From contig CM055112.1 in assembly GCA_029204225.1 (NCBI GenBank), positions 42,868,339-42,932,338 on the forward strand: a stretch of DNA of 64,000 nucleotides. Reading direction: 5' to 3'. Numbering within the stretch: position 1 is the stretch's first letter; each line of letters begins with the position of its first letter. Positions 11,442 through 22,594 of this stretch are shown here, in pieces. The notes under the pieces were generated by a model. It saw only the letters and a list, made by a program, of their open reading frames with translations, searched no databases and had not been told where the DNA came from. The position numbers and the translations under genes were made by a program. The DNA is from Diphasiastrum complanatum. Taxonomy: Eukaryota > Streptophyta > Lycopodiopsida > Lycopodiales > Lycopodiaceae.

Positions 11442-12401
11442 TGTAGAACAACTAATCAGATAGATCTTGATTCTACCAACCAAGCACGCAGTTTACTTGA
11501 CAAAGGATGAGAAAGAAACAAACGCGAACTCGAAATATATCTATTCGTGACCAACTCGAAAAGATTCGCGAAATTTGTCTTGTAGTCAACTCGAAAGATT
11601 TGCGAAACAGTTTCTTGTAGAAGCTCGTGGCTTTCTTGTTGAAGCTCAAAAGATTCGCGAACAGAATCTTGTCGCGAAATTTTTCTGCTTCTTGTTCAAG
11701 CCTCAGATGTCGTGAAATTGTCGCAAACAATTCATGAAATTTTCTGGACTGTTCTTCAAGCTCACCTATCGTGAAACTATCTCGAACAGTTTGCAAAATA
11801 TTCTAGCTTCCTTCTTCAAGCTCAAGAATTGTCATCTCTCGCGAACAATTCACGAAAGATGAAAATGTCGCGAAGAGACAAGTTTCACGAACAATTAGCG
11901 AAACACGAAGAGATGGACTGTCGTGAATTATTCGCGAACAGATTTTATTCGAGCCTAGAAACAGAGTGTCTATTTGAATATCAACCGTCGTAAACGATTA
12001 GATATCTACTGTTACAACATTGAAAGGCCAAAAGACCTGTAAATAAAAGGCCAAAGGACCTGTCCTATAGCAATATAAATACATGTGCACTACTCATCAT
12101 AACTACACACACTCAATTAGAGACACACCAATGAGATAAGACAGCAAGAGATAATATATTGATGAATCAGATTCAGAGTTATAAAAATTCGTTTTTGATC
12201 AATAGTTTCTTATTGTCTAAATTGTCTTAAGTTGTCTCATACTTTCGCATATAGTTTTCGCATGCATATTCAATCAAAACAAATACTATTCTATTAGTAC
12301 ATAGATTGGTTAAAATCGCGATTGAAGACACTGATATTAGTTTGATTTATTCGAACTTGCATCGTGTTCTCTGTGAAAGAATAATTACTATTTTTCCTAC
12401 A
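11442..12401 (+). repeat. copia 3' LTR with TCGCGA-rich upstream region
   Basis: It is 960 bp long, begins TGTAGAACAAC and ends TTTTTCCTACA. A TATA box TATAAAT lies at 12074-12080. From 11566 to 11937 there are six exact TCGCGA palindromes and many one-base variants, spaced irregularly, upstream of the TATA box where enhancers sit in plant LTRs. Its right end lies inside the gag of another copia on the opposite strand, so this element inserted there. The other LTR is not in the window. Confidence 0.85.
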
Positions 12402-12865
12402 AGAACAAATTTGTACAAACTTTCCATCTTGAATCTTCTCTCCAATGGAAGCCAACTCCCTATATAGAGACTTTATTTTAAGCACATAATCATGTGCACT
12501 CTCCTCACTTCTCCTCATGCTTTGTAGAATTTGATTTCTAAGCATAAGAACTCTAGAAGTGTTGCTAGATTCATAGATTGATTTTAAAAACTCCCAAGCC
12601 TCTTTAGTACTAGTACATGAAGACAGTTCTCTCAAAAGATCATTTCTCACATTCATTTTCACACAAGGAAGAGCTAGTCTTGATCTCTTTTTGTATCTCA
12701 CTAACTCCTATGTACCTAGAGGTGAGGTTCATCTTCATTCTCAATCAGAAACTCATAAAGGTCTTGGAGCACCATGAGTGACTCCATCCTAACCTTCCAA
12801 ATAGCATAATTAGTAGACTTCAATCTTTCACTAGCTTCTAGAAGGTATGCTCCAATAGATCCCAT
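12402..12865 (-). pseudogene. gag: Ty1/copia gag remnant, interrupted by insertion
   Basis: On the minus strand from ATG at 12865: LEASERLKSTNYAIWKVRME, then after a frameshift at about 12715 RYKKRSRLALPCVKMN and RVLMLRNQILQSMRRSEESA, ending at KFVQI. It is very close to the Gag encoded at 35630-36400. The reading is cut exactly where the LTR at 11442-12401 ends. Its leader, primer site and LTR follow upstream in correct order (12866-14164). Confidence 0.88.
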
Positions 12866-13485
12866 CTTACTAGTGAATTCTACACACAAGAAATAGATTT
12901 GAGTGACTTTGAAATCACAAAGCTCTCACACTTGTAGTGTTTCACTCAAATTAGATTTCTAATCCAACAAATGGACTTATAATCTCAACTCCCTCACAAA
13001 GTTGGAATGAAAATAAGATGAAGTGAAATATACTTTTAAACAAATCTTGCCAATCTTGGCTATTTTTGGACCAAAAAATGACTTAATCTCTTTCTTTCTT
13101 CTTGATGTACTTTCAAGACCTGTAAATGACTTTAATAGGAATTGATTTCAGCCTAGATTAATTAGATTTCATGAATCAAATTCAAATCTAATCAATTGCA
13201 CTCAAACTTGGTAGCTTATCCTAGGATTTCCACCAAAAATTATACCAAGATCTCTCAAATTGAATTTATGGTGACCAAATAAATATAGTGCATTAAATGC
13301 TGATTTAGAAGTGCCCACACATGGGTACAGTACGGATTTTGATCCCTTCCAAGTTTGAGATGAAATTCCCTCACCAAAACTTAGCTTCTAGTTCGCCCTC
13401 ACAAGACTAGTTTTTAGAGCCAAAAACTGCTAAAAATGGATTTGAATAGATCAATGATCAAAGATCTTGTACTTGGCTCTGATAC
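12866..13485 (-). other. copia 5' leader, untranslated
   Basis: This is a noncoding leader of the copia whose gag is at 12402-12865. It is recognisably the antisense of the leader at 34852-35629, including the stretch rich in AATCAAATCT-like sequence. Confidence 0.75.
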
Positions 13486-13497
13486 CATGTGAAAGTA
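13486..13497 (-). promoter_or_regulatory. copia primer-binding site
   Basis: Minus-strand TGGTATCAGAGC directly after the LTR end, the initiator-Met-tRNA type site. Confidence 0.92.
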
Positions 13498-14164
13498 CAA
13501 TACTTTTTAGACCATAAATGGATCTTAGAAGATCCACAAAAGTGATTATGTACTTGCTTAACAAACTATCAAACAACTAGTCATCAAAAATTGATTCTAG
13601 CTTAGCAATTTGACAAGCAACAATCATTGATAATCAAAACAAATATCATAGACACAAATCTGAGCCCACACGTGTGAAGAGCAGCCTGTTGTATGGATTT
13701 TGAATAGTGTTTGAAGTACTCAAAGTGATGGTTTCATTTGGTTCACAAAATCAATGTACATAGAGAGGACAAACTCAAGATTTCCAATGAGCTCCAAAAA
13801 TAATCTCTCTTCTCACTATGGGAGCTAGGAACACATAGCAAAACTCACTTCCTTTGTAAAGTTAGGTGAATTTCCAACATGTAATAAGGAAGTTAACTCA
13901 TCCTTTTTGCCCTAAAATGAAACCCTAGTCTATTTCCTAGAGTCATGCTTGGTAGGTGCATGGTTGGTCCAAATCTCATATCAAATCCTATAAAGTAGGG
14001 ATGGCTACCAAATAGACACAACCATCTCTCTTGACTTGAGCTAACCTATATTAGGTGTGGATTGCCATGTGGCACTTTGGCCATACATATGTGGAATCAA
14101 ATTATGGACAAAAATTCACAATATTCTACATGGCTAGATTTGTCGATGCTGGCAATTTTTCACA
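13498..14164 (-). repeat. copia 5' LTR (minus orientation)
   Basis: It begins TGTGAAAGTACAATAC and ends GCAATTTTTCACA on the plus strand. It is the antisense of the LTR family at 38241-38931, 667 bp, with CACACGTGTG at 13667-13676. Its right end lies within the 3' part of the next copia remnant, showing that it inserted there. Confidence 0.9.
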
Positions 14165-15436
14165 AAATCCACCTTGAACAAGTATGGCATAAGTTGGTGC
14201 TTATACTGTAGTTAGTAAAATGTTGCAAGCCTTTGTCTGCTCTACTCGGTCCGAAACCATCTTTGTTTACAGGAGCTGCGGCGGCAGGTTGCCTCTCGAC
14301 ATCAGATTCGTCGCTCGGATGGGAGACGACTCGAAAATCTTCATTTTTGTGTTCATCTTTTGCTCCCTCTATCATTGGCGACAGGTCATAGTACTGTCTC
14401 TCCAGAATTTCGTAGCTGACAGGATCGTCGTTGGCCATTGTCTTGCTCTCATCGAATCCGACATCTCTCACTGTTTTCACAATGTTCGTGTCTGGCATGT
14501 AGATTTTGTAGTATGACGAATTGTTGTCATAACCTATCAGAAATCCCTGTTCGGCTTTCTCACCAAGCTTCTTTTGAAGCTTATCATAAGTATGTGCATA
14601 AGCTGCACAACCAAAGATTCTGACGTGAGACAGATTGGGCTTTCTACCCCACCATAGCTCATGTGGTATTGTGTGAGGAACACCAGACTTGTATGTTCTA
14701 TTCTGGATGTATGCAGCTGCAGCTACTGCTTCAGCCCACAGTGTCCTTGGAGCTTTCGAGTAGGCCATCATGCATCTCGCTGCTTCCATCAGGGTCCTGT
14801 TCTTTCGTTCAGCAACACCATTGTGTTGCGGTGTGTAGGCTGCAGTTCTACTGTGAATGATGCCATGATCATTGTAGAAGTCAGTGAAGTGATTCGAGAT
14901 GTATTTGCCACCTTGATATGTTCTGATCTGCTTCACCTTGTTGTTTCGACCTCCCTTTGGTCTTCCAGTTGCTTTTGCTGGTCTCCTCTGCTTGCTGATC
15001 ACGATCTTGCCTCTGATTGGACTCCCTCTTAGGCTTAAATTGTCTCTTTGATTTTTCTTTATTGCCTTAGAGGCCTGGTCAGAACCATCCTTGTGATCAA
15101 GGTGTTCTCAAGTTTCGACTTCCTCTCAAATCTCGACAATTGCCTTTTCGAGGTTCATGGTAGGATCTTTCGCGAGCAGGGTCCTTGTTGTCTGGAATGA
15201 TCTGGGTAAGGCTCTCAACAGGTACGTGAGCTGTTTCTCAGCTAACACATCGTTCTCTACTCCAGAGTTATGTAGTGATAGAAATAGATCCTTCATCTTT
15301 CTCACGAAAGAGGTGAGGTCTTTTCCATCCTACTATAGATTCGTCAGCTGATCTTCTAGCATCATGATCTGACTTCTTGATTTCGTCTAAAATTTGGTGA
15401 GTAATGCATCCCACATCTCCTTTGCTTTGTACTGAT
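14165..15436 (-). pseudogene. Ty1/copia gag-integrase fusion by internal deletion
   Basis: Minus-strand reading starts in the middle of Gag (KEMWDALL near 15415, RKMKDLFLSLHNSG near 15300), continues through the basic tail, and passes at about 14940 straight into the integrase core (GGKYISNHFTDFYNDHGIIH, then YTPQHNGVAERKNRTLMEA). The zinc knuckle, protease and the first half of integrase are gone. The retained integrase part includes the catalytic Glu in GVAERKN but not the first Asp; the SDNGGEY-type motif has become TYQGGKY. Downstream the integrase C-terminal part continues to about 14190, where another copia LTR is inserted. A few stops occur in the Gag part. RT and RNase H are absent. 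Confidence 0.85.
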
Positions 15437-15448
15437 GCTCTGATACCA
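15437..15448 (-). promoter_or_regulatory. copia primer-binding site joined directly to gag
   Basis: Minus-strand TGGTATCAGAGC sits immediately next to mid-Gag coding sequence, so the leader and Gag N terminus have been deleted. No LTR is recognisable on its right; CACTA sequence starts within about 10 bases. Confidence 0.65.
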
Positions 15449-15454
15449 CTAATG

Positions 15455-17498
15455 GGAATGGGATTTTGCAGTCGCGAAGCTAGGGAATACCCCCAACAAG
15501 GAGGAGCTTAACCATGTGCGCTCCATTATTCATGACATTAGAACACCAACTGGTTTTGCCGATTCTCTACGGTCATCATTCATAGTGGATGGAAAGTTGC
15601 AAGGTCTCAAATCTCATGATTGGCTAAAGATGATTTAATTCATCTATCCATTGTCAATTTGTGGGTGCTTGTCAAAAGATATTTGTGAGACCATATAAAA
15701 ACTATCAATCATTGTCAGGTATTTACATGTACTTGGTGCATTTTTCTATTTAGTATTTATTCAAATAGACATAAAATGGATTGAATATGTTGCAGATGGA
15801 TGTGTTCAAAAGAAATCCGTGAGCTAGATCTTTGCAAGAGACATGAGAATATGGTGGAGATTGTGTGCATGTTTGAGAGATATTTTTTGACTTCCATCAT
15901 GGACTCACAAGTGCATTTATTGGTGCACTTGGTTGAAGAAGTTTCTATTGCTAGTCCAGTGCACACTAGGTATAAGTGCATAAATTATCTTTTGCATGTG
16001 TATTTAAACTAAATCAATTGATACATGAACTCATTAAATAAAACACTTATTTTTAACCATTTGTGACTTTTTAGGTGGATGTTCTTTATAAAAAGGTACA
16101 TGAAAGTCTTAAAAGATTTTGTGCGTCAAAAGGCAAGGCCTGAAGGTAGCATGTCAGAGGGATGGTTAGTACATGAATCTCTCTTTTATGTTATTGAAAT
16201 TTTGCACCAACTACATCCATCTGCTCCACTATTGTGGCGTGATGAGGAAGAAGGGGTAACTAGTGAAAAACCTCAAGGGATGGAAAAGGTCCATAGGTTG
16301 GCACACTTCCAACGAGAAAAAATTTCTACATTCATGCCTTATAATTGTGGAGTTATGGATAAATGGTTAGACCTATATGAAGAAGAAAAAAAAGAGAGGG
16401 CCTTGTCTAGAAAGCGCCAACGACAGAATAGAGGTAGACACATGGCCTAAAGTTCACATGATCTTGAGCCATTGCCCAAGCAATGCACTATATAGTGGAT
16501 GCATGACACACTACAAAAAGCAACAAAAGAGAGACAAAAAATATCAAATGCAGAATGGGACTTTGCAAGAGGATGCGAATGGAAGGTATTATTCTTTAGA
16601 TACTTTATTATTAGAACATTCTTGTTTATAACAATATTTGTTTAATCATTTTGAAACACCATGTTCATTCACAATGATTATTTATGAGATTCATGTTTGT
16701 CATGTGGTAGTGCAAAATGTATAATGTTATATGGGCTTTTGGTTTCCACTTTTGTGTTGAAAGGATTGATAACAAGAGACGCACACACGATTGTGGTGTA
16801 ATAGCATCTTTCCAACAAGAAAGTCAAAGCAGTGCATGAGATCGGAATCCCATCTCAGGAGATATAGAATACGTAGGAACTATACAAAATATTTATGATG
16901 TGTCATTTGGTGAAAGTGGATACTATTTTTTATTTGATGTGAAATGGTTCAAGGTAGTTTGTAGAGGGCCAAATACAACCGTAAAATCAGATCCAAGTGG
17001 ATTTTTTGCGATTGATTCGTCAAAAACATTGAGCATGGAGTCCTTTGACACATTGGTGTTGCCTCGTCACTATGAGCAGGTGCACATGCTATGCTATAAT
17101 GTTTTTCATTTTATTGCAAGTGACTTAAGTATTTGAGATTTCGATATGTTCTAAAATAGTGATTTTTGCAGTTGTTTTTTTAACCAGATCAACTAAACAA
17201 GATATGGTGGTTTGTAGCTCAAGTTGACTCACGTTCATGATGAGTATTTGAGGGTGCAAATGTTGAGAATGAAATGGAAAACCTTCATTTGAAATATGAG
17301 ATTGAGCTACCTAGAGATGTAATAAATCGTCAAACCATACTTGAAGCACCCACTTCCATAGATGTTGAGAATAGAAATTCTAATAGTCAGGATGATGAAA
17401 TAATTTTTGAAAGTGAGAGTGATGATGAAAATCATCTAAGAGGAGATGAATTGCATGATGCTGTTGCTGATGAAATTGATTCTTGTAATTCTGAATAA
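15455..17498 (+). pseudogene. CACTA (En/Spm) TNP2-type transposase, 3' exons
   Basis: Exon-like blocks separated by apparent introns. Around 15500-15640 is a block with KLQGLKSHDW, matching the start of the DUF4218 region of TNP2 proteins. From about 15825 comes LCKRHENMVEIVCMFERYF and HLLVHLVEEVSIASPVHTR, ending at 15969; after an intron-like gap with an acceptor near 16075 follows MFFIKRYMKVLKDFVRQKAR and PEGSMSEGWLVHES (16079-16180). Around 16880-17080 lies a DUF4216-like block with DVKWFKVVCRG and a bilateral SFDTLVLPRHYEQV tail. The acidic C terminus is at 17274-17498 (FESESDDENHLRGDE). The catalytic 5' part of the transposase and both terminal repeats are missing. Stops near 15636 and 17140 suggest decay unless they fall in introns. 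Confidence 0.8.
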
Positions 17499-17499
17499 A

Positions 17500-17744
17500 A
17501 ATTGATTATTACAATTCTGAATGAAATTGATTCTTGCAATGCTTTCAAATGATTGTTATTTAGCCAAAATAGAGTCTCGTTTATGGTCAAGTAAGTGAAA
17601 AGAATAGACATAGTTTGACTTCAATCCCATTTTTTTGGAGATAATGTCAGTGAAGATAGATGTACGGCTTCATGTTCCAAGAAAATTCTCATTTTTTAAC
17701 AAATGCTGCAAAGGTAGTAAATCACTAAAAGCATATGAGTTAAT
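17500..17744. other. unassigned stretch between CACTA and copia remnants
   Basis: A minus-strand frame here continues from the RT fragment at 17745, but I recognise no copia domain in it. It may be 3' flank of the CACTA element. Confidence 0.3.
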
Positions 17745-18130
17745 GAAATCACCACCACAAACTATGACAAAATCAAGTGTTTCATCATAGTCAATCCCCT
17801 TGAATTGAGCATATCCCTTGGCAACTAGTCTTGTTTTATAGTTGTTCACACTACCATCTTGATTAAGCTTGATCTTAAAGACCCATTTGCAAACAGTAAC
17901 ATTTTGTATCTTTGATTGAGGATCAATAATTTTACAAGTATCTCAAACAATGCATCATGTACTCACCTCACTTTTCATTACATCAAATCACTCTTTTGGT
18001 GCTACAGTTTCATTCACTCTTGAAGGAACATCATCAAACTTAAGGTAGTAATAAGGGCAATAAAAATTAAACAATCATCAACTTGTCATTGCTTCTCTCT
18101 TACTTGTATTTGAGCCTTGATGGTTGCATT
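17745..18130 (-). pseudogene. Ty1/copia RT remnant
   Basis: Minus-strand reading gives [20 protein letters not shown] and [19 protein letters not shown] (17780-17910), the N-terminal signature of copia RT. Upstream lies a linker (PSRVNETVAPKE). Only this piece is present. It lies right beside a primer site and LTR, so gag, protease and integrase have been deleted. Confidence 0.8.
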
Positions 18131-18132
18131 TT

Positions 18133-18144
18133 GCTCTGATACCA
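18133..18144 (-). promoter_or_regulatory. copia primer-binding site
   Basis: Minus-strand TGGTATCAGAGC abutting an LTR end TGTTAAAATC on its right. Confidence 0.88.
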
Positions 18145-18650
18145 TGTTAAAATCAAAGGTTATGACCTCATTTGGATACTAAAACCTTGAAAAAGCATCA
18201 AAGGTTTCACTTATATCTAATAGATAGAAAACTAGCACACAATTCAACCTATTTTGCATCTGATTGGCAAAGGCTTTTGAACACCACAATAAAACTAGAA
18301 ATAATTGATCTTCACATCCTGTCACACATGTGGAAAGTATAATACTTTGTTCAAATTCAGATCTATTCATTAGACACAAAAAATATCACATTCATCATTC
18401 ATCAATTTCTCATTAAAGAACAAACTTGCCAAAATCACCATCTCTTGATAATCTCTAGAAGTATGTACAAAATGAGCTCTCAATCCATATCAAATGATCT
18501 CGGATATGAGATTACATAGAGTGCCATTAGGGTAGACCCTAAACCCCTAGCTCTCAAAGCCTTAGATCATGCATAATTATCCTCTTTGTAGCTCAAGTCA
18601 ACTGTCTTATAAAAGTAGGTGGCCGCCCTCATCCAAAATCCCAATCATCT
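18145..18650 (-). repeat. copia LTR, truncated at its 5' end
   Basis: It begins TGTTAAAATCAAAGG beside the primer site. It contains CACACATGTGG at about 18322, a one-base variant of the palindrome seen in other LTRs. The far boundary cannot be placed; sequence typical of the repeat at 18655 begins there. Confidence 0.65.
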
Positions 18651-18654
18651 AGGA

Positions 18655-18862
18655 ACACCATGATATAATTCACTTTAGAAAAATATTTATTTAACTAATT
18701 CCATTTTTTATGAACATGCAAAAAAAAAAAAAAAACCTCATCATAATATAATTCACTTTAGAAAAAATATATATAATATATATAGCCTAATCATAATATA
18801 ATTCACTTTAGAAATATATTTATTTAACTAATTTCACGTCATTATTAACATGCAAAAAACAA
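18655..18862. repeat. tandem AT-rich repeat, three partial units
   Basis: ATAATATAATTCACTTTAGA recurs at about 18670, 18743 and 18793; the first and third units also share TATTTATTTAACTAATT and an ACATGCAAAAAA end. A run of A lies at 18720-18736. The copies look like a local duplication with slippage in the A and AT runs. Confidence 0.8.
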
Positions 18863-18867
18863 AAAAT

Positions 18868-19215
18868 GCATGGATAATCCACGCAGAAGATATCCACGCG
18901 TGGATAGTGAACAAACTGAAATTTGCGTGGATAATCCACGTGTGGATTATCAACGCCAAAACTGCTCTCTGGCACTACCAACCTTCCCTCCCAAACAGTT
19001 GCCGGAATTTTCAAAATTCAAATTTGTGTGGATTATCCACGCGTCGATAATCCACGCGCATAAATTTTTCGACGCCGTGTCAAAAAAACACCGGTAGACT
19101 GGCCGGAGGCGTGTTCAAATTTTTTTTGGCGTGGATAATCCATGCGTGGATGTTTTATGCAAACCAAATTTCGGAAAATCGACTAAGTGTCGGGTCTCGC
19201 GTGGATACTCTGCAT
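18868..19215. repeat. array of GTGGATAATCCAC-like palindromes
   Basis: About ten half-sites GTGGAT or ATCCAC occur in roughly 350 bp, often as whole palindromes GTGGATAATCCAC or joined as CCACGCGTGGAT (near 18870, 18893, 18929, 18940, 19028, 19043, 19130, 19146, 19199). The stretch is also richer in GC than its surroundings. Clusters of short repeats in both orientations are typical of the subterminal regions of CACTA and related DNA transposons, where transposase binds. The CACTA transposase remnant at 15455-17498 is the obvious candidate owner, but I see no terminal repeat here. Confidence 0.7.
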
Positions 19216-19445
19216 GGATAAACACAAAGTTTTCTAGTTGCGTGTCTCAAACATGTGCCACGTGTGGCTCCAGGAATGCATTCCACAAACTTTATATCTA
19301 TGTTCTGGTCACCACAAAAGATACATGTCTGTTGCAACAGACTCTAACAGCTGTCTTTTGTGCTAAGAACGGTGGCTGCAGGCCATTGCCCTCATTAAAC
19401 AATTTTTTTTTTGTTGCTTTGTACACCACAGATGCATGCGGTGCA
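19216..19445. other. unassigned stretch
   Basis: Nothing recognisable. It may be the continuation of the DNA-transposon end described for 18868-19215. Confidence 0.35.
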
Positions 19446-20121
19446 TGTGAAAAATTGCCAAAAATTGGCAAATCTAGCTTGATCAAAAACCATGTAGAAT
19501 AGTGTAAATTGTGTACACAAGTGGGTCCCACACATGTGAGGTATTGATGCCACATGGGAAACCCATCCTAATGTAGGTTAGGTCAAGTCAAGAGAGTTGG
19601 TCACATCTATTTGGTGGTCATCCCTACTTTATAGGACCTACACCTAAGTTTAAGGTGAAAATTTGACCAACTAGCTACCTACCAAGCATAACTCTAGGAA
19701 ATAGACTAGGGTTTCATTTTAGGTCAAGGAGAGTGAGTTAACTTCCTTATTACATGCTGGAAATCCACCTAACTTCAAGAAGGAAGTCGAATTTGGTATG
19801 TATTCCCTCTCTCCATAGTGAGAAGATAGATAATTTTTGGAGCTCATTGGCAATCTCAAGCTAGTTCACTATGTACATTGAGTTTTTGTGATCCAAATGA
19901 AACCAAATCAATTTCTACTTGTTTCTCAGGTTGAAGGCCGTACTACAGCCTATAGTACACACGTGTGGGCTCGGATTTCAATGTTTATTAATGCTTTTGA
20001 TTGTTAATCTAGATCAACTTTTTTGTATCTAGTTTTTTGATAGATTGTTAAGCAAGCATCCAATCACTCTTGTGGATCTTTTGTAGATCCATTTATGGTC
20101 CTAAAGTACAGTACTTTCACA
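19446..20121 (+). repeat. copia 5' LTR
   Basis: 676 bp, from TGTGAAAAATTGCC to AGTACAGTACTTTCACA, nearly identical to the LTR at 34139-34839 apart from a short block missing near 20005. CACACGTGTG at 19958-19967. A primer site follows directly. Confidence 0.93.
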
Positions 20122-20248
20122 TGGTATCAGAGCCAAGTACAAGAGCATAATCCATTGATCTAATGCAAATCCATTTTTAGCAAGTTTTGGTGCTAAAAGC
20201 TAGTATTGAGAGGGCAAGCTAGAATCTTGATTTTGGTGAGGAGATTTG
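20122..20248 (+). promoter_or_regulatory. copia primer-binding site and start of leader
   Basis: TGGTATCAGAGC at 20122-20133, then leader almost identical to 34852-34966. At about 20249 it switches without transition to gypsy coding sequence, so the rest of this copia is lost. Confidence 0.9.
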
Positions 20249-21535
20249 ACAGGGAGATTGGCTAGATGGTTACTCTTACTACAAGAATATATATTTAAGA
20301 TAAACTTTAAACCAGGAAGGGTTCATTTGCTAGCTGATCATTTATCTAGGATTACTGATGAAACAAAGAAAGAGGAAGAAGATGCACTTGTGGGCATTTG
20401 TGATGAAACACCAGATGCCTTTCGCTTCCAAGTAGATGCAGTTCCTCCGTGGTACTTTGAAATCTCTGAATTCCTATCACTAGGTTATTTTTCACCGGGA
20501 GTACCTCTTAAAGAAAAAAGACAAATAGTAAACCAATCAGCAAGATTTACTCTTATAGGAGGACAACTATATAAAATGGGTTATGATAAAATATTAAGAA
20601 GGTGTGTACTACCTCATGAAATACCTATAGTACTTAGAGAAGCACATGAAGGAGTGTCTGGAGGACATTTCAATGGAGATACAACTTCTAGAAAAAATTT
20701 ACAAGCACGTCTGTGGTGGCATACTCTTCATAAAGATTCTCAAGAATACGTTAAGTCATGTGACGCATGCCAAAGAGTCAGGAAACCTAATGATTTCTTT
20801 GTCATGCCTTTAAATCCTTTTCTACCATTAGCTCCTTTCGAGAAATGAGGTTTAGATTTTGTTGGACCAATAAGTCCAACAACAAAAGCAACACAATGTT
20901 GCTATATCTTAGCTGCTACAGATTATGCTACAAAATGGGTGGAGGCTAGAGCTTTTACAAATAATACCCAAAAAGTAGTTGCTCAGTTTCTGTATGAAAA
21001 TATAATATGCAGATTTGGATGTCCTTGAACTTATTAGCGACAGGGGAAAACACTTCCTAAATGATACTATAGAAGTATTGACTAGAGACTACATGATTGT
21101 GCATAAAAAATCTTCACCCTACTACTCTAGAGGAAATGGACAAGCTGAAGCCACAAATAAAACTATATGCAAGATACTCACGAAAGTTTGTGAAAAACAT
21201 CATACAGATTGGGATAAAAAGTTGAATATTGCATTATGGTCATATAGAACAGCTTATAAGGTTACTACTCAACATACTCCTTTTAATCTAGTATATGGAT
21301 TAGAAGCAGTAGTGCCATTAGAATATCAAGTTCCGAGTTTAAGAGTAGCCATAGAAGAAAGATTGGGAGATGTAGATTCATTACAAGAAAGGCTTAATCG
21401 ACTTAACCAATTAGAGGAACAAAGAACTAGAGCACTTTTTACCCAAGAAGTGGTTCAAAATAGAAGAAAACCGTGGCATAATAGACATATAAAAAAAAGA
21501 GTCTTTGAAAAAAATAAATATGTACATTTGATGAA
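20249..21535 (+). pseudogene. Ty3/gypsy RNase H end and integrase remnant
   Basis: It starts with the last part of RNase H (GRVHLLADHLSRI near residue 26-38 of the frame at 20246). The integrase zinc domain has His at HEGVSGGHF and Cys at CDACQRVRK. The catalytic core follows: LDFVGPI after a stop at 20846, then a frameshift near 21020, SDRGKHFLN, and SPYYSRGNGQAEATNKTI with the catalytic Glu. GPY-like C-terminal sequence runs to about 21535. The core Asp, Asp and Glu residues can all be seen, but in two frames with a stop, so it is not functional. It belongs to a different gypsy element from the minus-strand one at 22595. Confidence 0.9.
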
Positions 21536-22530
21536 AAATCTGAGACCTTGCATTTCAATGTCTACTTGCACTATGCATTGATCTGAAGATGGGATGCAAT
21601 GTTCTAATGCCTTGGATGGGCATTTTTGTTGAATAGTGTCATGAGGGTGGTATTGAGGGGAAATATGAAGATTTGGAATGGATAAAACATTACCAGTGGG
21701 GAGGTGAGTGAAAAAAAAAAAACAAACCTGTTGATGATTATGGATCTATGTCGAAGACATATGTTGCTGCTGAAGACCATCTTGGATCTTTTATTGAGAG
21801 TATTTGTGAGATCTTTTGAGTGATGAGTGGAAAAATGAATGGAGAGAATATGATGAGTGTTTTCTATTTTGTTGTTCATAAGGTCTTGAGAATTATAATT
21901 GGATCACAGATTTCCTTTGGTAAGAATAGAAAATATCAGATCTCATTCAAAATCTATCTATGAGAGTAGAAATGTGCGGCATAGCATGAATATTTGCTTG
22001 AAAAAAAAAAAAATCTATCTGTTATTCAAGGGAGTGAATAGGTTTCTATGAGAATGAGATATATTCGCAATGTGAATGACGAACATCCAACTTTTAGAAT
22101 AGGTTGCATTGCACACACTACATTATATGAAGAGCTAGACACAAAGATGAGAAACTGCATTCATATCTTGTTACGACAATAAAGATTGCACCAACATTTT
22201 CCAATAATGCATGGTTTTGATGATGGACATTACATTATGATTTGATGGGAGTTTCTTTAGACACGGGCTGGATGTAATGTAGAATTTTTATTCTCGATAA
22301 AGACAATGTTGCTGAAAGATCTAAAGGTTGAATCAATGGCCTTTGGATACATGTTGTTGAATAATAATGGTTAGCATCACACTATATTGTGTGCTGAGCC
22401 CATTAATTGACAAAGAAAACCTTGAGATGCTGAAAAGAAAAAAAGATCGTAAAGCTAAATCAATGGCTTTATGATACAAAATCAAATGTCAAAGACTATT
22501 CCCTCTGTTTGTGGAGATGCTTCACATTTA
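21536..22530. other. unassigned gypsy 3' region
   Basis: No coding sequence supported. It lies between a gypsy integrase and a polypurine-tract-like sequence, so it is probably the long 3' untranslated part of that element. Confidence 0.4.
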
Positions 22531-22592
22531 AGTGGAGGGAAAACATGTAGTACATTTTTTTGGTCAAAATTTCAAAATTCTCTAGCATGCAT
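22531..22592 (+). repeat. possible polypurine tract and truncated gypsy LTR start
   Basis: AGTGGAGGGAAAAC at 22531-22544 is followed by TGTAGTACATTTTTTTGGTC at 22546. The same LTR-like start occurs at 58791 (TGTAGTGCATTTTTTTAGTC). Here it is cut after about 45 bases by the minus-strand gypsy remnant. Confidence 0.5.
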
Positions 22593-22594
22593 CA

